Below, in pieces: positions 44,215 to 53,295 of a stretch of 64,000 bases of DNA (the stretch's first letter is position 1; the number at the start of each line of letters is the position of its first letter). Below the pieces are notes generated by a model. That model was not told where the DNA came from. It did not search any database and saw only the letters and a program-made list of their open reading frames with translations. Made by a program: the position numbers and the translations under genes. The stretch comes from CAVSJJ01 sp963728395 (lineage in GTDB: Bacteria > Actinomycetota > Actinomycetes > Actinomycetales > Dermatophilaceae). The DNA lies in contig CAVSJJ010000003.1 in NCBI GenBank assembly GCA_963728395.1, positions 744,001 to 808,000 on the forward strand, written 5' to 3'.

Positions 44215-45795
44215 TCAGTCGAGGTAGTCGCGCAGCGCCTGGCTCCGGCTCGGGTGGCGCAGCTTCGACATCGTCTTGGACTCGATCTGGCGGATCCGCT
44301 CCCGAGTTACCCCGTAGACCTTGCCGATCTCGTCGAGGGTCTTCGGCTGGCCGTCGGTGAGGCCGAACCGCATCGACACCACCCCGGCCTCGCGCTCGGA
44401 GAGGGTGTCGAGCACACTGTGCAGCTGTTCCTGGAGCAGGGTGAAACTGACGGCGTCGGCCGGGACGACCGCCTCGGAGTCCTCGATGAGGTCACCGAAC
44501 TCGCTGTCTCCGTCCTCGCCCAGCGGCGTGTGCAGCGAGATCGGCTCGCGCCCGTACTTCTGCACCTCGACGACCTTCTCCGGCGTCATGTCGAGCTCCT
44601 TGGCCAGCTCCTCCGGCGTCGGCTCCCGGCCGAGGTCCTGGAGCATCTGGCGCTGGACCCGGGCCAGCTTGTTGATGACCTCGACCATGTGGACCGGGAT
44701 GCGGATCGTGCGGGCCTGGTCGGCCATCGCCCGGGTGATCGCCTGGCGGATCCACCACGTGGCATAGGTCGAGAACTTGTAGCCCTTGGTGTAGTCGAAC
44801 TTCTCGACGGCCCGGATCAGGCCGAGGTTGCCCTCCTGGATGAGGTCGAGGAAGAGCATGCCGCGGCCGGTGTAGCGCTTGGCGAGGCTGACGACGAGGC
44901 GGAGGTTGGCCTCCAGGAGGTGGTTCTTCGCCTTCTTGCCGTCCTGGGCGATCCACCACAGCTCACGCTTGAGCTTCATCTCGATCTTGTCGCCGCTGTT
45001 GAGCTTCTCCTCGGCGAACAGGCCCGCCTCGATCCGCTTGGCCAGCTCCACCTCCTGCTCGGCGTTGAGCAGGGCGACCTTGCCGATCTGCTTGAGGTAG
45101 TCCTTGACCGGGTCGGCCGTCGCGCCGGCGGTGACCACCTGCTGGGCCGGAGCGTCCTCCTCGTCGTCGTCGCGGATGACGAAGCCGGCGTCCTCGGCCT
45201 CCTCGTCACCGGACTTCTTGCCGTCCTTGGCCGCCGGGGCGTCCGCGGTCGACTCCTCGTCGGAGTCCTCGGAGCCACCCGCGGAGTCATCCTGCGAGTC
45301 CTCGTCGGAGTCCTCGACCTCCTCCTCGGCGATCTCCTCCACGTCGGGGTCGGTGTCCTCCGCCGACTCCTCGTCGTTCTCGTCGGCCGCCGCGCCGGTC
45401 GCGCGGGCGGTCGTCGCCGAGACCTTGTCGTCGGCCTCCGCCGCCTTGCCGGCCCGCTTGTCCGCGGCCGGCGCGGCGGCCGACGCCGCCTTGCGGGTCG
45501 TCGTGGCCTTGCCCTTGGCGGCGGACTTCTTCGCCGGCGCCTTGGCCGCTGCCTTGGCGGGGGCTGCCTTGGCGGGGGCAGCCTTCTTGGGCGCTGCCTT
45601 CTTCGCGGAAGCGCTCGCGCGGGACGTCGTCGAGGAGCTCTTGGCTGCGGTGGTCTTCAGGGGGGTCGCCTTCTTCTTGTCGGTGGCGGACGGAGCCTCG
45701 GCCTTCGCGGTCGCGGTGCGCCGGCTCGTGCTCGTTCGGGCGGGCACGGCGCGGGAGAGGTCCTGGGCGGGTTGCTTGGAAGACACGGGCGACAC
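44215..45795 (-). CDS. sigA: Primary RNA polymerase sigma factor (SigA/RpoD)
   Basis: Housekeeping sigma factor of 526 residues. The first 220 residues are low complexity: a basic Lys/Ala/Pro stretch (SAKKAAPKKAAPAKAAPAKA) then an acidic Asp/Glu stretch, which replace a classic region 1.1. Region 1.2 begins DPVKDYLKQIGKVALL, region 2 has the promoter-melting YATWWIRQAITRAMADQ, and region 4.2 TLDEIGKVYGVTRERIRQIE is intact, ending LRDYLD as in other actinobacterial primary sigma factors. The ATG at 45795 has GAAAGG about nine bases upstream. Confidence 0.97.
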   Translation of the reverse strand: MSPVSSKQPAQDLSRAVPARTSTSRRTATAKAEAPSATDKKKATPLKTTAAKSSSTTSRASASAKKAAPKKAAPAKAAPAKAAAKAPAKKSAAKGKATTTRKAASAAAPAADKRAGKAAEADDKVSATTARATGAAADENDEESAEDTDPDVEEIAEEEVEDSDEDSQDDSAGGSEDSDEESTADAPAAKDGKKSGDEEAEDAGFVIRDDDEEDAPAQQVVTAGATADPVKDYLKQIGKVALLNAEQEVELAKRIEAGLFAEEKLNSGDKIEMKLKRELWWIAQDGKKAKNHLLEANLRLVVSLAKRYTGRGMLFLDLIQEGNLGLIRAVEKFDYTKGYKFSTYATWWIRQAITRAMADQARTIRIPVHMVEVINKLARVQRQMLQDLGREPTPEELAKELDMTPEKVVEVQKYGREPISLHTPLGEDGDSEFGDLIEDSEAVVPADAVSFTLLQEQLHSVLDTLSEREAGVVSMRFGLTDGQPKTLDEIGKVYGVTRERIRQIESKTMSKLRHPSRSQALRDYLD

Positions 45796-46128
45796 CGGCT
45801 ACCTTTCGTCGCGAGCACGGACCAGCCCGGCGGGAGGCGAGGCGGGGCGGGTCGACTGAGGCGTTCGTCAGACGGTTCCGGCCTCTGGAGGGGCCACTGG
45901 CGGGCCTGGGACGCCCTCCCCGTCCGAAACCATGACTGACATTATAAATCGCGCCGCGTGCCGAGCCGACACCCGTCCACCGGATATGCCGGACCTGCAT
46001 GGCATCCACCGCACGTGCGGACACCGAGTTCGCAACGTCCGGGAGCGCTGGAGAATTCCGTGCGGGCGCCCGCGCGGCACCACGGCGATGGGTCACCCGG
46101 CACGGCCACGAGCGGCCCGGCGGCGCGG
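45796..46128. other. sigA upstream region
   Basis: No gene is supported in these 333 bases. A TATAAT hexamer on the minus strand (45946-45941), striking in this GC content, marks a likely sigA promoter with a leader of about 140 bases. The remainder contains one ATATGCC word (45984 area) and no other clear structure. Confidence 0.5.
45941..45946 (-). promoter_or_regulatory. Candidate sigA -10 box (TATAAT)
   Basis: A perfect TATAAT on the minus strand. The -35 region at 17 bases is weak (TCGGCT), so it may depend on an activator or on AT-rich context. Confidence 0.4.
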
Positions 46129-46524
46129 TCAGCCCTTGACGGCGAGCACCGCACAGGGCGCGTCGAGCAGGATGCGCTGGGCGTTGGAGCCGAGGATGAG
46201 CTTGCCGACCGGTGTGCGGCGACGCAGGCCGATGACGATGAGGTCGGCCTCGACCTCGGTGGCGACGGCGATGAGGTCCTCGGCCGGCTCGTTGCCCCGG
46301 ACGAGGTGCCGGACGTCGACGCCCAGACCCGAGCCCTGCAGCTGGTCGTGGACGCGCTCGAGGTCGGCCTCGCTCTGGCGGGCCTCCTCGGCCTCGAGGT
46401 CGCGCCCGCCCCGGCTGGAGTTGATCACCACGAGCCGGTCGTGCCGGAGCTCGGCCTCCTCCACGGCCCGGTTCAGCGCGGCGCGGCCCTCTTTGGTCGG
46501 CACGTATCCCACGACGATGGCCAC
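46129..46524 (-). CDS. Single-domain universal stress protein
   Basis: UspA family protein of 131 residues. It begins VAIVVGYVPTKEG and ends with the ATP-binding pattern GLRRRTPVGKLILGSNAQ (G-x2-G-x9-G-S), so it is of the nucleotide-binding type. The ATG at 46530 touches the ribosome binding site AAGGAGG directly, whereas the GTG at 46524 has it six bases upstream, so I set the start at 46524. It lies 62 bases after metX on the same strand and may be read from metX or from its own promoter. Confidence 0.85.
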   Translation of the reverse strand: MAIVVGYVPTKEGRAALNRAVEEAELRHDRLVVINSSRGGRDLEAEEARQSEADLERVHDQLQGSGLGVDVRHLVRGNEPAEDLIAVATEVEADLIVIGLRRRTPVGKLILGSNAQRILLDAPCAVLAVKG

Positions 46525-46592
46525 CGTCATCCTCCTTCACCAGAGACACTCACAGCGACTACTCCAGCGACCGTACCGGACGGGGCCCGCTG

Positions 46593-47717
46593 TCACGCCC
46601 CGAGGCTATCGCGGATGACCGCTCCCACCTGCGCGATCTCGATGAGGAACCCGTCATGTCCGTGCGGTGATGAGATCACGGCGCGGGTCGCCGACGGGGC
46701 CAGCTCCGCCAGCTCGTCGGTGAGCCGCAGCGGGTAGAGCCGGTCGCTGTCGACCCCGGCGACGACGAGTCGATGGGGGAACCGGCGCAGCGCGGCCTCG
46801 ACGCCACCCCGGTCCCGGCCGATGTCGTGGCTGTTCATCGCCTCGGTGAGGACGAGGTAGCTGTTCGCATCGAACCGAGCGGCCAGCTTGTCCGCGTGGT
46901 GGTCGAGGTAGCTCTCGACGGCATACCGGCCGCCGCCCCCGAGCGGGCGCTCCCCGCCCTGGGGGGCGCGACCGAAGCGCTCGTCGAGCTCGACGGCGCT
47001 GCGGTAGGTCGTGTGGGCGATCCGCCGGGCGATGCCCAGCCCCGCCACCGGGCCCTCGCCCTCGTAGTAGTCCCCGCCCTGGAAGGCCGGGTCCTCGCGG
47101 ATGGCGAGCAGCTGTGGCTCGCACCAGGCGATCTGGTCGGCCGTCGCGAACGCCGACGACGCGAGGACAATGGCGACCTCGACCCGGTCCGGATGGGTGA
47201 CCGCCCACTCGAGGGCCCGCATCCCCCCCATCGAGCCGCCGAGCACGCCATGCCACCGTGCGACACCGAGCGCGTCGGCGAGCCGCGCCTCGACCTGCAC
47301 CTGGTCCCGGATCGTCACGAAGGGAAAGCGGCTGCCCCACGGCCGACCGTGCCCGTCGGACGAGGAGGGTCCGGTGCTGCCTCGGCACCCCCCGAGGACG
47401 TTGCTCGCGACGACGAACAAGCGGTCGGTGTCCAGCGGCCGCCCGGGACCGATGAGGCCGTCCCACCACCCCGGCGTCGGGTGGCCCGATCCGGCGGGGC
47501 CCTCGACGTGGCTGTCGCCGGTCAGCGCATGCTCGACGAGCACCGCGTTGTCGGCCGCCGCGTTGAGGGTGCCCCACGTCTCGTAGGCGACGCGCACCTG
47601 GGGCAGATGTCCACCGGTCTCGAGGTCGAAGGCCCCCACCTCGACGAACTGCCGCCGTCCGGGATGGGCGTCGCCACGCCACGCGCGCCGGCGCTCGCCG
47701 GGTGCGGTGACGAACAT
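46593..47717 (-). CDS. metX: Homoserine O-acetyltransferase
   Basis: Transfers an acetyl (in some members succinyl) group from the CoA thioester to homoserine, the first committed step to methionine. It has 374 residues of alpha/beta hydrolase fold. The nucleophile is Ser in GGSMGGMRALEW (near residue 161), the His in SPHGHDGFLIE; ALTGDSHVEGP and NVLGGCRGSTGPSS are family signatures. The ATG at 47717 has GAGGAG six bases upstream. A SAM-IV riboswitch (47763-47839) precedes it, so it should be shut off when SAM is plentiful. metY, its pathway partner, is 11 kb away with the same type of switch. Confidence 0.96.
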   Translation of the reverse strand: MFVTAPGERRRAWRGDAHPGRRQFVEVGAFDLETGGHLPQVRVAYETWGTLNAAADNAVLVEHALTGDSHVEGPAGSGHPTPGWWDGLIGPGRPLDTDRLFVVASNVLGGCRGSTGPSSSDGHGRPWGSRFPFVTIRDQVQVEARLADALGVARWHGVLGGSMGGMRALEWAVTHPDRVEVAIVLASSAFATADQIAWCEPQLLAIREDPAFQGGDYYEGEGPVAGLGIARRIAHTTYRSAVELDERFGRAPQGGERPLGGGGRYAVESYLDHHADKLAARFDANSYLVLTEAMNSHDIGRDRGGVEAALRRFPHRLVVAGVDSDRLYPLRLTDELAELAPSATRAVISSPHGHDGFLIEIAQVGAVIRDSLGA

Positions 47718-47762
47718 CGAGACTCCTCGGATCGCGGTTGCGCATGCCGGGCGGCACGGCCG

Positions 47763-47839
47763 GGTCATCACCCGGGGCACCCCACCGCGAGGAGGGTTGC
47801 CGTCCAGCAAGCCGGAGCTTCGCGCTGGCGCTCATGACC
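47763..47839 (-). promoter_or_regulatory. SAM-IV riboswitch upstream of metX
   Basis: On the minus strand GGTCATGAG (47839-47831) pairs with the GATGACC end near 47763 to form P1. Inside are the SAM-IV landmarks GCCAGCG, AAGCTCCGGCTTGCTGG, ACGGCAACCCTCC and CGGTGGGGTGCCCCGGGTGA. The aptamer ends only 45 bases before the ATG, which suits control at the ribosome binding site. A second copy with the same core lies before metY. Confidence 0.93.
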
Positions 47840-47846
47840 TGCCGCC

Positions 47847-47852
47847 ATGATA
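47847..47852 (-). promoter_or_regulatory. Candidate -10 box (TATCAT) of the metX riboswitch transcript
   Basis: TATCAT lies seven bases before the first base of the aptamer, so transcription would start at its 5' end. Confidence 0.5.
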
Positions 47853-47946
47853 CGGGCGCGCCGGGCCTGGGCCAGCCGGGCGTCCGGACCCTGAGAGCCC
47901 GGCCGGCAGCGGCCCGACCCCGCGGCGCCGAGCGGCCGAGGACGGC

Positions 47947-49023
47947 TCATCCCGCCGCGAACCGGGGGTCCTCCTGGCTCGGACCGCCCTCGCCCGCGAG
48001 CGCCTCCTCCACCCGCGACGGCCCGATGGCGAGCCCGAGCATCCGATCGACGAGCCCGGCGAGACGATGCTCGGGCCGCAGGCGCAGGGCCCGCTCGAGA
48101 GCCGCGGCGGACTGGGCCCCGTGGCCGCCTCCCCACGCGACGGCAGCGGCGAGCGCACAGACCTCGGCGGCCTCGGCGGGACAGGAGTCCGGGACCCGCC
48201 GACAGAGCGCGAAGAGCCGGGCCTGGACCCTGGTGACGGCCGACAGCGCGTCTCCCCGCTGCGGGACGGTCCGGCGCAGCAGACGCCGCACGTCCCGATC
48301 GATCGCGGACAGCGGGAGCGCCCCCGGTGCCGCCCAGGCGATGAGTCCGTCCCGCCAGGCCACGTCGTGGAGGGAATGGGCCGCGGCGGCGATGTCCCGA
48401 GCCGGCAGCGTCGCCACGTCCGGCGCGTCGTCCGCCGTCGACAACACCCTCCCCCAGGCCCGGCCCGGCCGCCCCCGCGGCGTCGGACGCGAGCGCAGGG
48501 TCTCGATCGCCGCCTCGACCGCCCGGTCGTCCGTGGCGGAGGGTTCGACGAGGGCGTCGAGCGCCTCGCGGCTCGGGAGGGGGACCACCTCGGCCTGGAC
48601 GAATGCGGCGACGGCCGGAACGTCCGCCGGGCCGGGCACCGGCCAGCCCTCCGGGGGGCAGCACGGTTCCCTGCAGAACGCGGCATACATCCGCTCGCCG
48701 CGCACGACGACGGCCTCGGCGACCTCGATCCCGATCTCGCCGGCCCCGTCGGCGAGCACCCGAAGGGCCGGGAGGGCCTCGCCGGCGTGCTCCTCGTAGC
48801 CCACGAGGAGCAGGCCGTCCGGGTGCTCCCGGGCCAGCGGCGCCAGGATCGCGGCGAGCAGGTCGTCGAGGTAGCGCTCCGGCACGAGGTCGGCCCGCGC
48901 GACCATCCCCATCCGGCGCCCGCGCAGGACGGCCGCGACGACGGAGCGCCGAGGGTGGTAGCCGAGCTGGTAGGGCAGGACGGCGACGACGTCGCGGAGC
49001 CCACTGAGGGTGACGGTGACCAT
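47947..49023 (-). CDS. DUF4192 domain protein
   Basis: Cytosolic protein of 358 residues of the actinobacterial DUF4192 family, of unknown function. The family opening is clear: LSGLRDVVAVLPYQLGYHP followed by RSVVAAVLRGRRMG. A Cys pair (EPCCPPEGWPVPG) lies near residue 120. The C-terminal third contains helical repeat-like segments (RALRLRPEHRLAGLVDRML). The ATG at 49023 has no ribosome binding site and follows a CAGGAT box at six bases, so a leaderless mRNA is possible. No neighbour hints at its role. Confidence 0.75.
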   Translation of the reverse strand: MVTVTLSGLRDVVAVLPYQLGYHPRRSVVAAVLRGRRMGMVARADLVPERYLDDLLAAILAPLAREHPDGLLLVGYEEHAGEALPALRVLADGAGEIGIEVAEAVVVRGERMYAAFCREPCCPPEGWPVPGPADVPAVAAFVQAEVVPLPSREALDALVEPSATDDRAVEAAIETLRSRPTPRGRPGRAWGRVLSTADDAPDVATLPARDIAAAAHSLHDVAWRDGLIAWAAPGALPLSAIDRDVRRLLRRTVPQRGDALSAVTRVQARLFALCRRVPDSCPAEAAEVCALAAAVAWGGGHGAQSAAALERALRLRPEHRLAGLVDRMLGLAIGPSRVEEALAGEGGPSQEDPRFAAG

Positions 49024-49029
49024 GGGCCG

Positions 49030-49035
49030 ATCCTG
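49030..49035 (-). promoter_or_regulatory. Candidate -10 box (CAGGAT) of the DUF4192 gene
   Basis: Six bases before the ATG, with no ribosome binding site; the same box and spacing precede the aldo/keto reductase ATG at 63619. Confidence 0.3.
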
Positions 49036-49146
49036 CGCGAGCCGGACCGGCTCGGGCAGGGTCGGTCGCGGCCCTGTGGACGACGTCGGCGCGGTCGCCC
49101 GCCTGTGGACGACGGGGCCGGCGGACCGGGCCGTCCGCGGGCGAGG

Positions 49147-49542
49147 TCAGCGGACGACGTGCCCCGGCACGGTCTCGCCCCCCGCGGCGGCCCGACTCGA
49201 GCCGTCCGACGCCCGGGCCCGCTCCCACTCGAGGAAGCTCTCGGTCTCGACGACGAGCTGGGTCGCGACCCAGCCGAGGACGACCGCGTCGTCGAGCAGA
49301 CCGACGACGCCGAGAACCACCTCCGGCATGAGGTCGATGGGCGAGACGACGTAGCCGGCCGCGCCGGCGATGAGCGCGAGCCGCCCGAGGGTGATGCCGG
49401 GGTACCGGCCGGTCGCGGTCGCCCTGACCATCCGCGGCAGGGCGGCGAGCCGCTGCCACAGCGACGGTCCACCGGGGCGCGCGGCGATCCGAACGGCGGT
49501 GAACAGGGCGCGGAGCGCGGAGAGGCGGGACGTGGCGGCCAT
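49147..49542 (-). CDS. DUF1232 (YkvA-type) membrane protein
   Basis: Protein of 131 residues with the DUF1232 core YVVSPIDLMPEVVLGVVGLL-DDAVVLGW at about residues 63-90, where the family has SPIDxIPD and a DD pair. Its two hydrophobic stretches suggest membrane contact. The function is not known. The ATG has CAGGAGG six bases upstream. Confidence 0.8.
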   Translation of the reverse strand: MAATSRLSALRALFTAVRIAARPGGPSLWQRLAALPRMVRATATGRYPGITLGRLALIAGAAGYVVSPIDLMPEVVLGVVGLLDDAVVLGWVATQLVVETESFLEWERARASDGSSRAAAGGETVPGHVVR

Positions 49543-49656
49543 CTGGTCCTCCTGACGGCGGTCGGCCGGGGTCGGTTCGGTGGCGAGGCACGGCGGGCGC
49601 CGCGCCGCCTGGTCAACGGATGGCCGGCTCCCGAGGATTCCCGGAGCCCGCAGTCG

Positions 49657-50367
49657 TCACCCCGTCGTGATCTGCGGAGCCGCGGGCGGGAACTCCTGCT
49701 TGGCGTGGTCGGCCAGCCGGCTCATGAGGTAGGCATCGAGGCCCGCGCCGAAGGCGCCGCCGACGAGCGGGACGGCTCGGCCGAACCGGGCGAAGACGTC
49801 CCTGCCGGCGCTGGTGAGGATCCGGAACCCCACGGCCTTGTTGACGACGAGCAGGGCCGGGCCGGGAAGCCGCTGGCTGGCGAGGGCGACGAGCCGCCCG
49901 CCCGGCGCGACGAGGCCTGCCTTCTTCAGCACCTCGTCGGCATCGGTCCCGACCAGGCTGAGCAGGACGGCCGTGCGGATCTGCCGGTCCGCGATGTCAT
50001 GGCCCCGAACGGCCGCGATGGCCGCGGTCATCCGGGTCGCGAGGACGTAGAAGCCGGTGATGTTGGCGGGGAGGGCGACCGGCATCGTGACGAACCCGCC
50101 GAGGCTCGTGACGAAGCCACTCGCGGACGCGAGCTTGAGGTGGCGCCCGACGATCGCCTTGACGGCCCGCTCGGGGTCACCCCCCTCCCGCAGCGCCTGG
50201 TCGGCGACCGCCTGGGCGGAGTCGAAGCGGCTCCGACCGTCGATCCCGACCTCGATGAGCTTCTGGACGAGCGCCTGGGCGGCTCCACCGCGCTCCCGTG
50301 CGCCGGCCCGCGCCTGGTCGAGCGCCCCCTCGCGCTCGGCCTTGGAGTCCTTGCCGATCCCGAACAT
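49657..50367 (-). CDS. EcsC family protein
   Basis: Protein of 236 residues matching the EcsC family, originally the third gene of the Bacillus ecs transporter operon but widely found alone. A hydrophobic middle (about residues 90-115, GFVTSLGGFVTMPVALPANI, and 195-215, VPLVGGAFGAGLDAYLM) suggests membrane insertion. No ABC transporter genes are near. The ATG at 50367 follows GGAAGAGG; a longer upstream frame has no family match. Its function is unknown. Confidence 0.8.
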   Translation of the reverse strand: MFGIGKDSKAEREGALDQARAGARERGGAAQALVQKLIEVGIDGRSRFDSAQAVADQALREGGDPERAVKAIVGRHLKLASASGFVTSLGGFVTMPVALPANITGFYVLATRMTAAIAAVRGHDIADRQIRTAVLLSLVGTDADEVLKKAGLVAPGGRLVALASQRLPGPALLVVNKAVGFRILTSAGRDVFARFGRAVPLVGGAFGAGLDAYLMSRLADHAKQEFPPAAPQITTG

Positions 50368-50496
50368 CCGCACCTCTTCCCTCCTCGGCCCACCTCGCGG
50401 GCCCGGTGACGGCCCGACGGCCCGGGCCGGAGACGCCATCCTGCCACGGGCGCCCTCCGCGACCGGGGAGAAGTCGGCTCCGACGGCCCCCTCACC

Positions 50497-50502
50497 TAGG
50501 CT
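50497..50502 (+). promoter_or_regulatory. Candidate -10 box (TAGGCT) of a leaderless transcript
   Basis: TAGGCT, six bases, then ATG 50509; the same hexamer and spacing as at 343-355. Confidence 0.4.
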
Positions 50503-50508
50503 GCCCGC

Positions 50509-52221
50509 ATGTCCCCCGGTGCGAGGGTCGCCCTCGTCCTCTCCCCCGCCGGTCCCGGCCGGCCCACGGCCCGGGCGGCGCTCGTCGGGGACGGGATCGG
50601 GTATGTCGGGACCGTCGCGGACGCCGTCGCGCAGGTCGGCAGGCTCGAGGAGCGATCCCGGCCCAGATGGGTCTGGTGGGCGGCCGGTGTCGATGCCGCC
50701 CCGGTCGTCACCGCCGGGATCGACCTGTCCCGCTGCTGGGACGTCGCGGAGGCACACCGGCTCCTGCACGGTGGGTGGGACGCCGGGCCGGGGCGTGCGT
50801 GGGCGGCCGCGCACGGCATACCGGCCGAGACCCTCCCTGTGCCCCCCACCGAGGACCTCTTCGCCTTCGCCGACCCGGCCGAGGCGCCGGCGCCGGAGGA
50901 CCTCGTGCGGCCCGACGGCCACCTGCGCGCCGACGCCGTCACCGGCGCCTGGCAGGACAGCGACGAGCGGCTGCTCGCCTGGGCCGGGGCGGCGCTGGAC
51001 GTGGCGCGCCGCCAGCGCGATCTCGCCGACGCGACCGGACCGCGGCTGGCCGCCACGGTGCACTCCGAGTCGGCGGCCGCGCTGCTGTGCGTCGAGCTCG
51101 AGCGCGACGGGCTACCGGTCGACCGGGCGCGGGCCGAGGAGCTCATCTCCGCCGCGGCCGGGCCCCGCACCGTCACCGAGGCCGACGCGGCCGCGGTCCG
51201 CCGCGCGCGCGACCTCGCGGTTCTACGGCACGCCCCCGGAAGGGAGAGGACCGACCTGCGCAACCCCACCCAGGTCAGGGAGCTGCTCGCCGCGGTCGGC
51301 GTCGACGTGCCCAACACCCGCAAGTGGGTCCTCGACCCCTACCGCGAGAGCCACCCCCTCATCGAGGCGCTCCTCGCCTGGCGCAAGGCCGAGCGGATCG
51401 CCGCGACCTACGGCTACCGCTGGCTGGACACCGCCGTCGGTCGCGACGGCCGGCTCCGGGGCCGCTGGACGGCCTGCGACGGCGCGGGCGGGCGAATGAC
51501 CGCCGAGAACGGCCTGCACAACCTTCCCGCCCCGCTGCGGCCCGCGGTGGCTGCCGAGCCCGGACACGTCTTCGTCCGCGCCGACCTCGGCCAGATCGAG
51601 CCGCGCGTCCTCGCGGTCGTCTCCGGCGACGCCGCCTTCGCCGAGGCGAGCCGCGCCGACGACCTCTACGCCCCCGTCGCCGCGCGGCTCGCAGTGGAGC
51701 GCCCGGTCGCCAAGGTGGCCGTGCTCGCCGCGATGTACGGCCAGCGCAGCGGAGCGGCCGGGGAGGCGCTGCGCGGCCTCGAGCGGGCCTACCCCGTGGC
51801 GATGGCCCACCTCGACCGCGCGTATGCCGCGGGCCAGCGGGGCGAGCCGCTGCGCACCTTCGGCGGCCGGCTCATCCCGACCGGTCGCTTCCTCATCCAG
51901 CGCCCGGTCGGCGCCGACCCGGCCCTCGACGCCGCCCGGGGACGCTTCGTCCGCAACGCCGTCATCCAGGGGGCGGCCGCCGAGCTGTTCAAGGCCTGGG
52001 CGGCGACGGTTCGGGCCCGGGCCCGGCCGCTTGGGGGGCGGGTCGTTCTCTGCCTCCACGACGAGCTGCTCCTCCATGTCCCCGAGGAGGGGGCGGCCGA
52101 GGCGGCCGCGCTCGTCGACGCCGCCCTCGACGACGCGGCCCGGTGGTGGAGCGGCGCGGCTCCGGTCCGGTTCGTCGCCGACACCGCCGTCATCCGACGG
52201 TGGTCGGAGGCCAAGGACTGA
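50509..52221 (+). CDS. Family A DNA polymerase (short PolI-like, 3'-5' exonuclease/polymerase type)
   Basis: Protein of 570 residues of the actinobacterial short PolI-like family, lacking the 5' nuclease domain of full PolA. The polymerase motifs are A (ADLGQIEPRVLA near 360), B (KVAVLAAMYGQ near 402) and C (CLHDELLLHVP near 518). Motif A has Leu-Gly where PolA has Tyr-Ser, so nucleotide selectivity may differ. The N-terminal 200 residues occupy the place of the exonuclease domain but show no clear set of its four acidic residues. An ATA isoleucine codon (50818) is imposed by the GGCATAC word. A DNA repair role is inferred. Confidence 0.85.
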   Translation: MSPGARVALVLSPAGPGRPTARAALVGDGIGYVGTVADAVAQVGRLEERSRPRWVWWAAGVDAAPVVTAGIDLSRCWDVAEAHRLLHGGWDAGPGRAWAAAHGIPAETLPVPPTEDLFAFADPAEAPAPEDLVRPDGHLRADAVTGAWQDSDERLLAWAGAALDVARRQRDLADATGPRLAATVHSESAAALLCVELERDGLPVDRARAEELISAAAGPRTVTEADAAAVRRARDLAVLRHAPGRERTDLRNPTQVRELLAAVGVDVPNTRKWVLDPYRESHPLIEALLAWRKAERIAATYGYRWLDTAVGRDGRLRGRWTACDGAGGRMTAENGLHNLPAPLRPAVAAEPGHVFVRADLGQIEPRVLAVVSGDAAFAEASRADDLYAPVAARLAVERPVAKVAVLAAMYGQRSGAAGEALRGLERAYPVAMAHLDRAYAAGQRGEPLRTFGGRLIPTGRFLIQRPVGADPALDAARGRFVRNAVIQGAAAELFKAWAATVRARARPLGGRVVLCLHDELLLHVPEEGAAEAAALVDAALDDAARWWSGAAPVRFVADTAVIRRWSEAKD

Positions 52222-52258
52222 CGATGCGCCCCGGACGAGGCTCGTCCGGGGCGCATCG
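52222..52258. terminator. Bidirectional terminator, near-perfect 18-bp hairpin
   Basis: CGATGCGCCCCGGACGAG pairs with its complement around a single unpaired base, starting at the polymerase stop codon. It lies between two convergent genes and reads the same on both strands. Confidence 0.8.
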
Positions 52259-52283
52259 CGGAGGGTGACGGGCGCGGAGCCGG

Positions 52284-53204
52284 TCAGGGCTGCGCGTCGT
52301 CGTCGGAGACGGTCTTGAGGAACTGCTCGAACTCGGCTCCGAGCTGGTCGGCCGAGGGAATGTCGGTCGGCTGCGCCGCGAGGAGGCTGGGCCGGTTGCT
52401 GCCCTCGACGAAGGCGTCGTACTGCCTCTCGAGGGCGGCGACGACGGCACCGGCCTCCTCGTTGTCGGCGACCTCACGGGCGATCTCGGCGCGGTTGACG
52501 CCGGCCTGGGCGACGAGGTCGTCGTTGGGCAGGTTGAGGCCGGTCGCGTCGACGACGGCGTTGAGAGCCGCCAGGGCGCCCTCGGCCCACTCGGACTGCG
52601 CGAGGTAGTGGGGGACGTGGATGGCGAACCCCAGCGCGTCGCGGCCGGCCTCGCCGAGGCGCAGCTCGAGGAGGGCGGCGATGCTGGCCGGGACCTGCAC
52701 GGTCCCGAACGGGGACTCGGCGTCCGCGATGAGCCGGGCGTCCGTCGCGTGTGGGGTCATGCCGACCGGACGCGTGTGCGGCACGCCCATGGGGATGCCG
52801 TGGACGGTCACGACGAGCGAGGCGTGCAGTCTCTCGACGACCTCGGTGACGGCCGCGGTGAAGCGCTCCCACTGGTAGTCCGGCTCGAGACCGTGCAGGA
52901 GGTAGTACGCCTCGCCGTCGCGATCGGTGAGTCGGTAGAGGGTGAGGGTGGGCCGCTCGTAGCTCTGCCACCGGTTGGTCTGGAACACCATGGCGGGACG
53001 ACGTCCCCGGTAGTCGAAGAGCCGGTCGATGTCGAAGGTCGCGACGACGGTGGCGTCCTCGCTCTGGAGCAGGTGCGAGCTGAGCAGGCGCTGGACGTTC
53101 CCGGCGTCGATGAACGCCCCGAGGGTGACCATGAGGACGCCGGACGACGGTCCGAGCGCGTCCGGGTCGCTCTCCCAGCGGTACAGGTCTGACGGGTTCA
53201 GCAC
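52284..53204 (-). CDS. PAC2 family protein (proteasome assembly chaperone-like)
   Basis: Cytosolic protein of 306 residues. The PAC2 core is clear: LMVTLGAFIDAGNVQRLL, VATFDIDRLFDYRGRRP, LLHGLEPDYQWERF and VTVHGIPMGVPHTRP. Actinobacterial members are widespread in species with proteasomes and in species without, so the eukaryotic chaperone role cannot be assumed. The last 60 residues are acidic and helical. GTG start with GAAAGG nine bases upstream. It faces the polymerase gene and lies 91 bases upstream of hrpA on the same strand. Confidence 0.87.
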   Translation of the reverse strand: MLNPSDLYRWESDPDALGPSSGVLMVTLGAFIDAGNVQRLLSSHLLQSEDATVVATFDIDRLFDYRGRRPAMVFQTNRWQSYERPTLTLYRLTDRDGEAYYLLHGLEPDYQWERFTAAVTEVVERLHASLVVTVHGIPMGVPHTRPVGMTPHATDARLIADAESPFGTVQVPASIAALLELRLGEAGRDALGFAIHVPHYLAQSEWAEGALAALNAVVDATGLNLPNDDLVAQAGVNRAEIAREVADNEEAGAVVAALERQYDAFVEGSNRPSLLAAQPTDIPSADQLGAEFEQFLKTVSDDDAQP

Positions 53205-53295
53205 GATGAAGCCTTTCGGTGCGGTACTCCTTGTCGAACGCCCGGCCGGGGGCCAGGATTCCCCGGACGGGATGCCACGGCCGCCCGCGGCCCGG

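Noticed and set aside
47718..47835. Short coding frames running from metX and metY through the riboswitches
   Set aside because: The similar peptides (SASAKLRLAGRQPS and SASAKPRLAGRQPS) arise from translating the same RNA aptamer; conservation is at RNA level.
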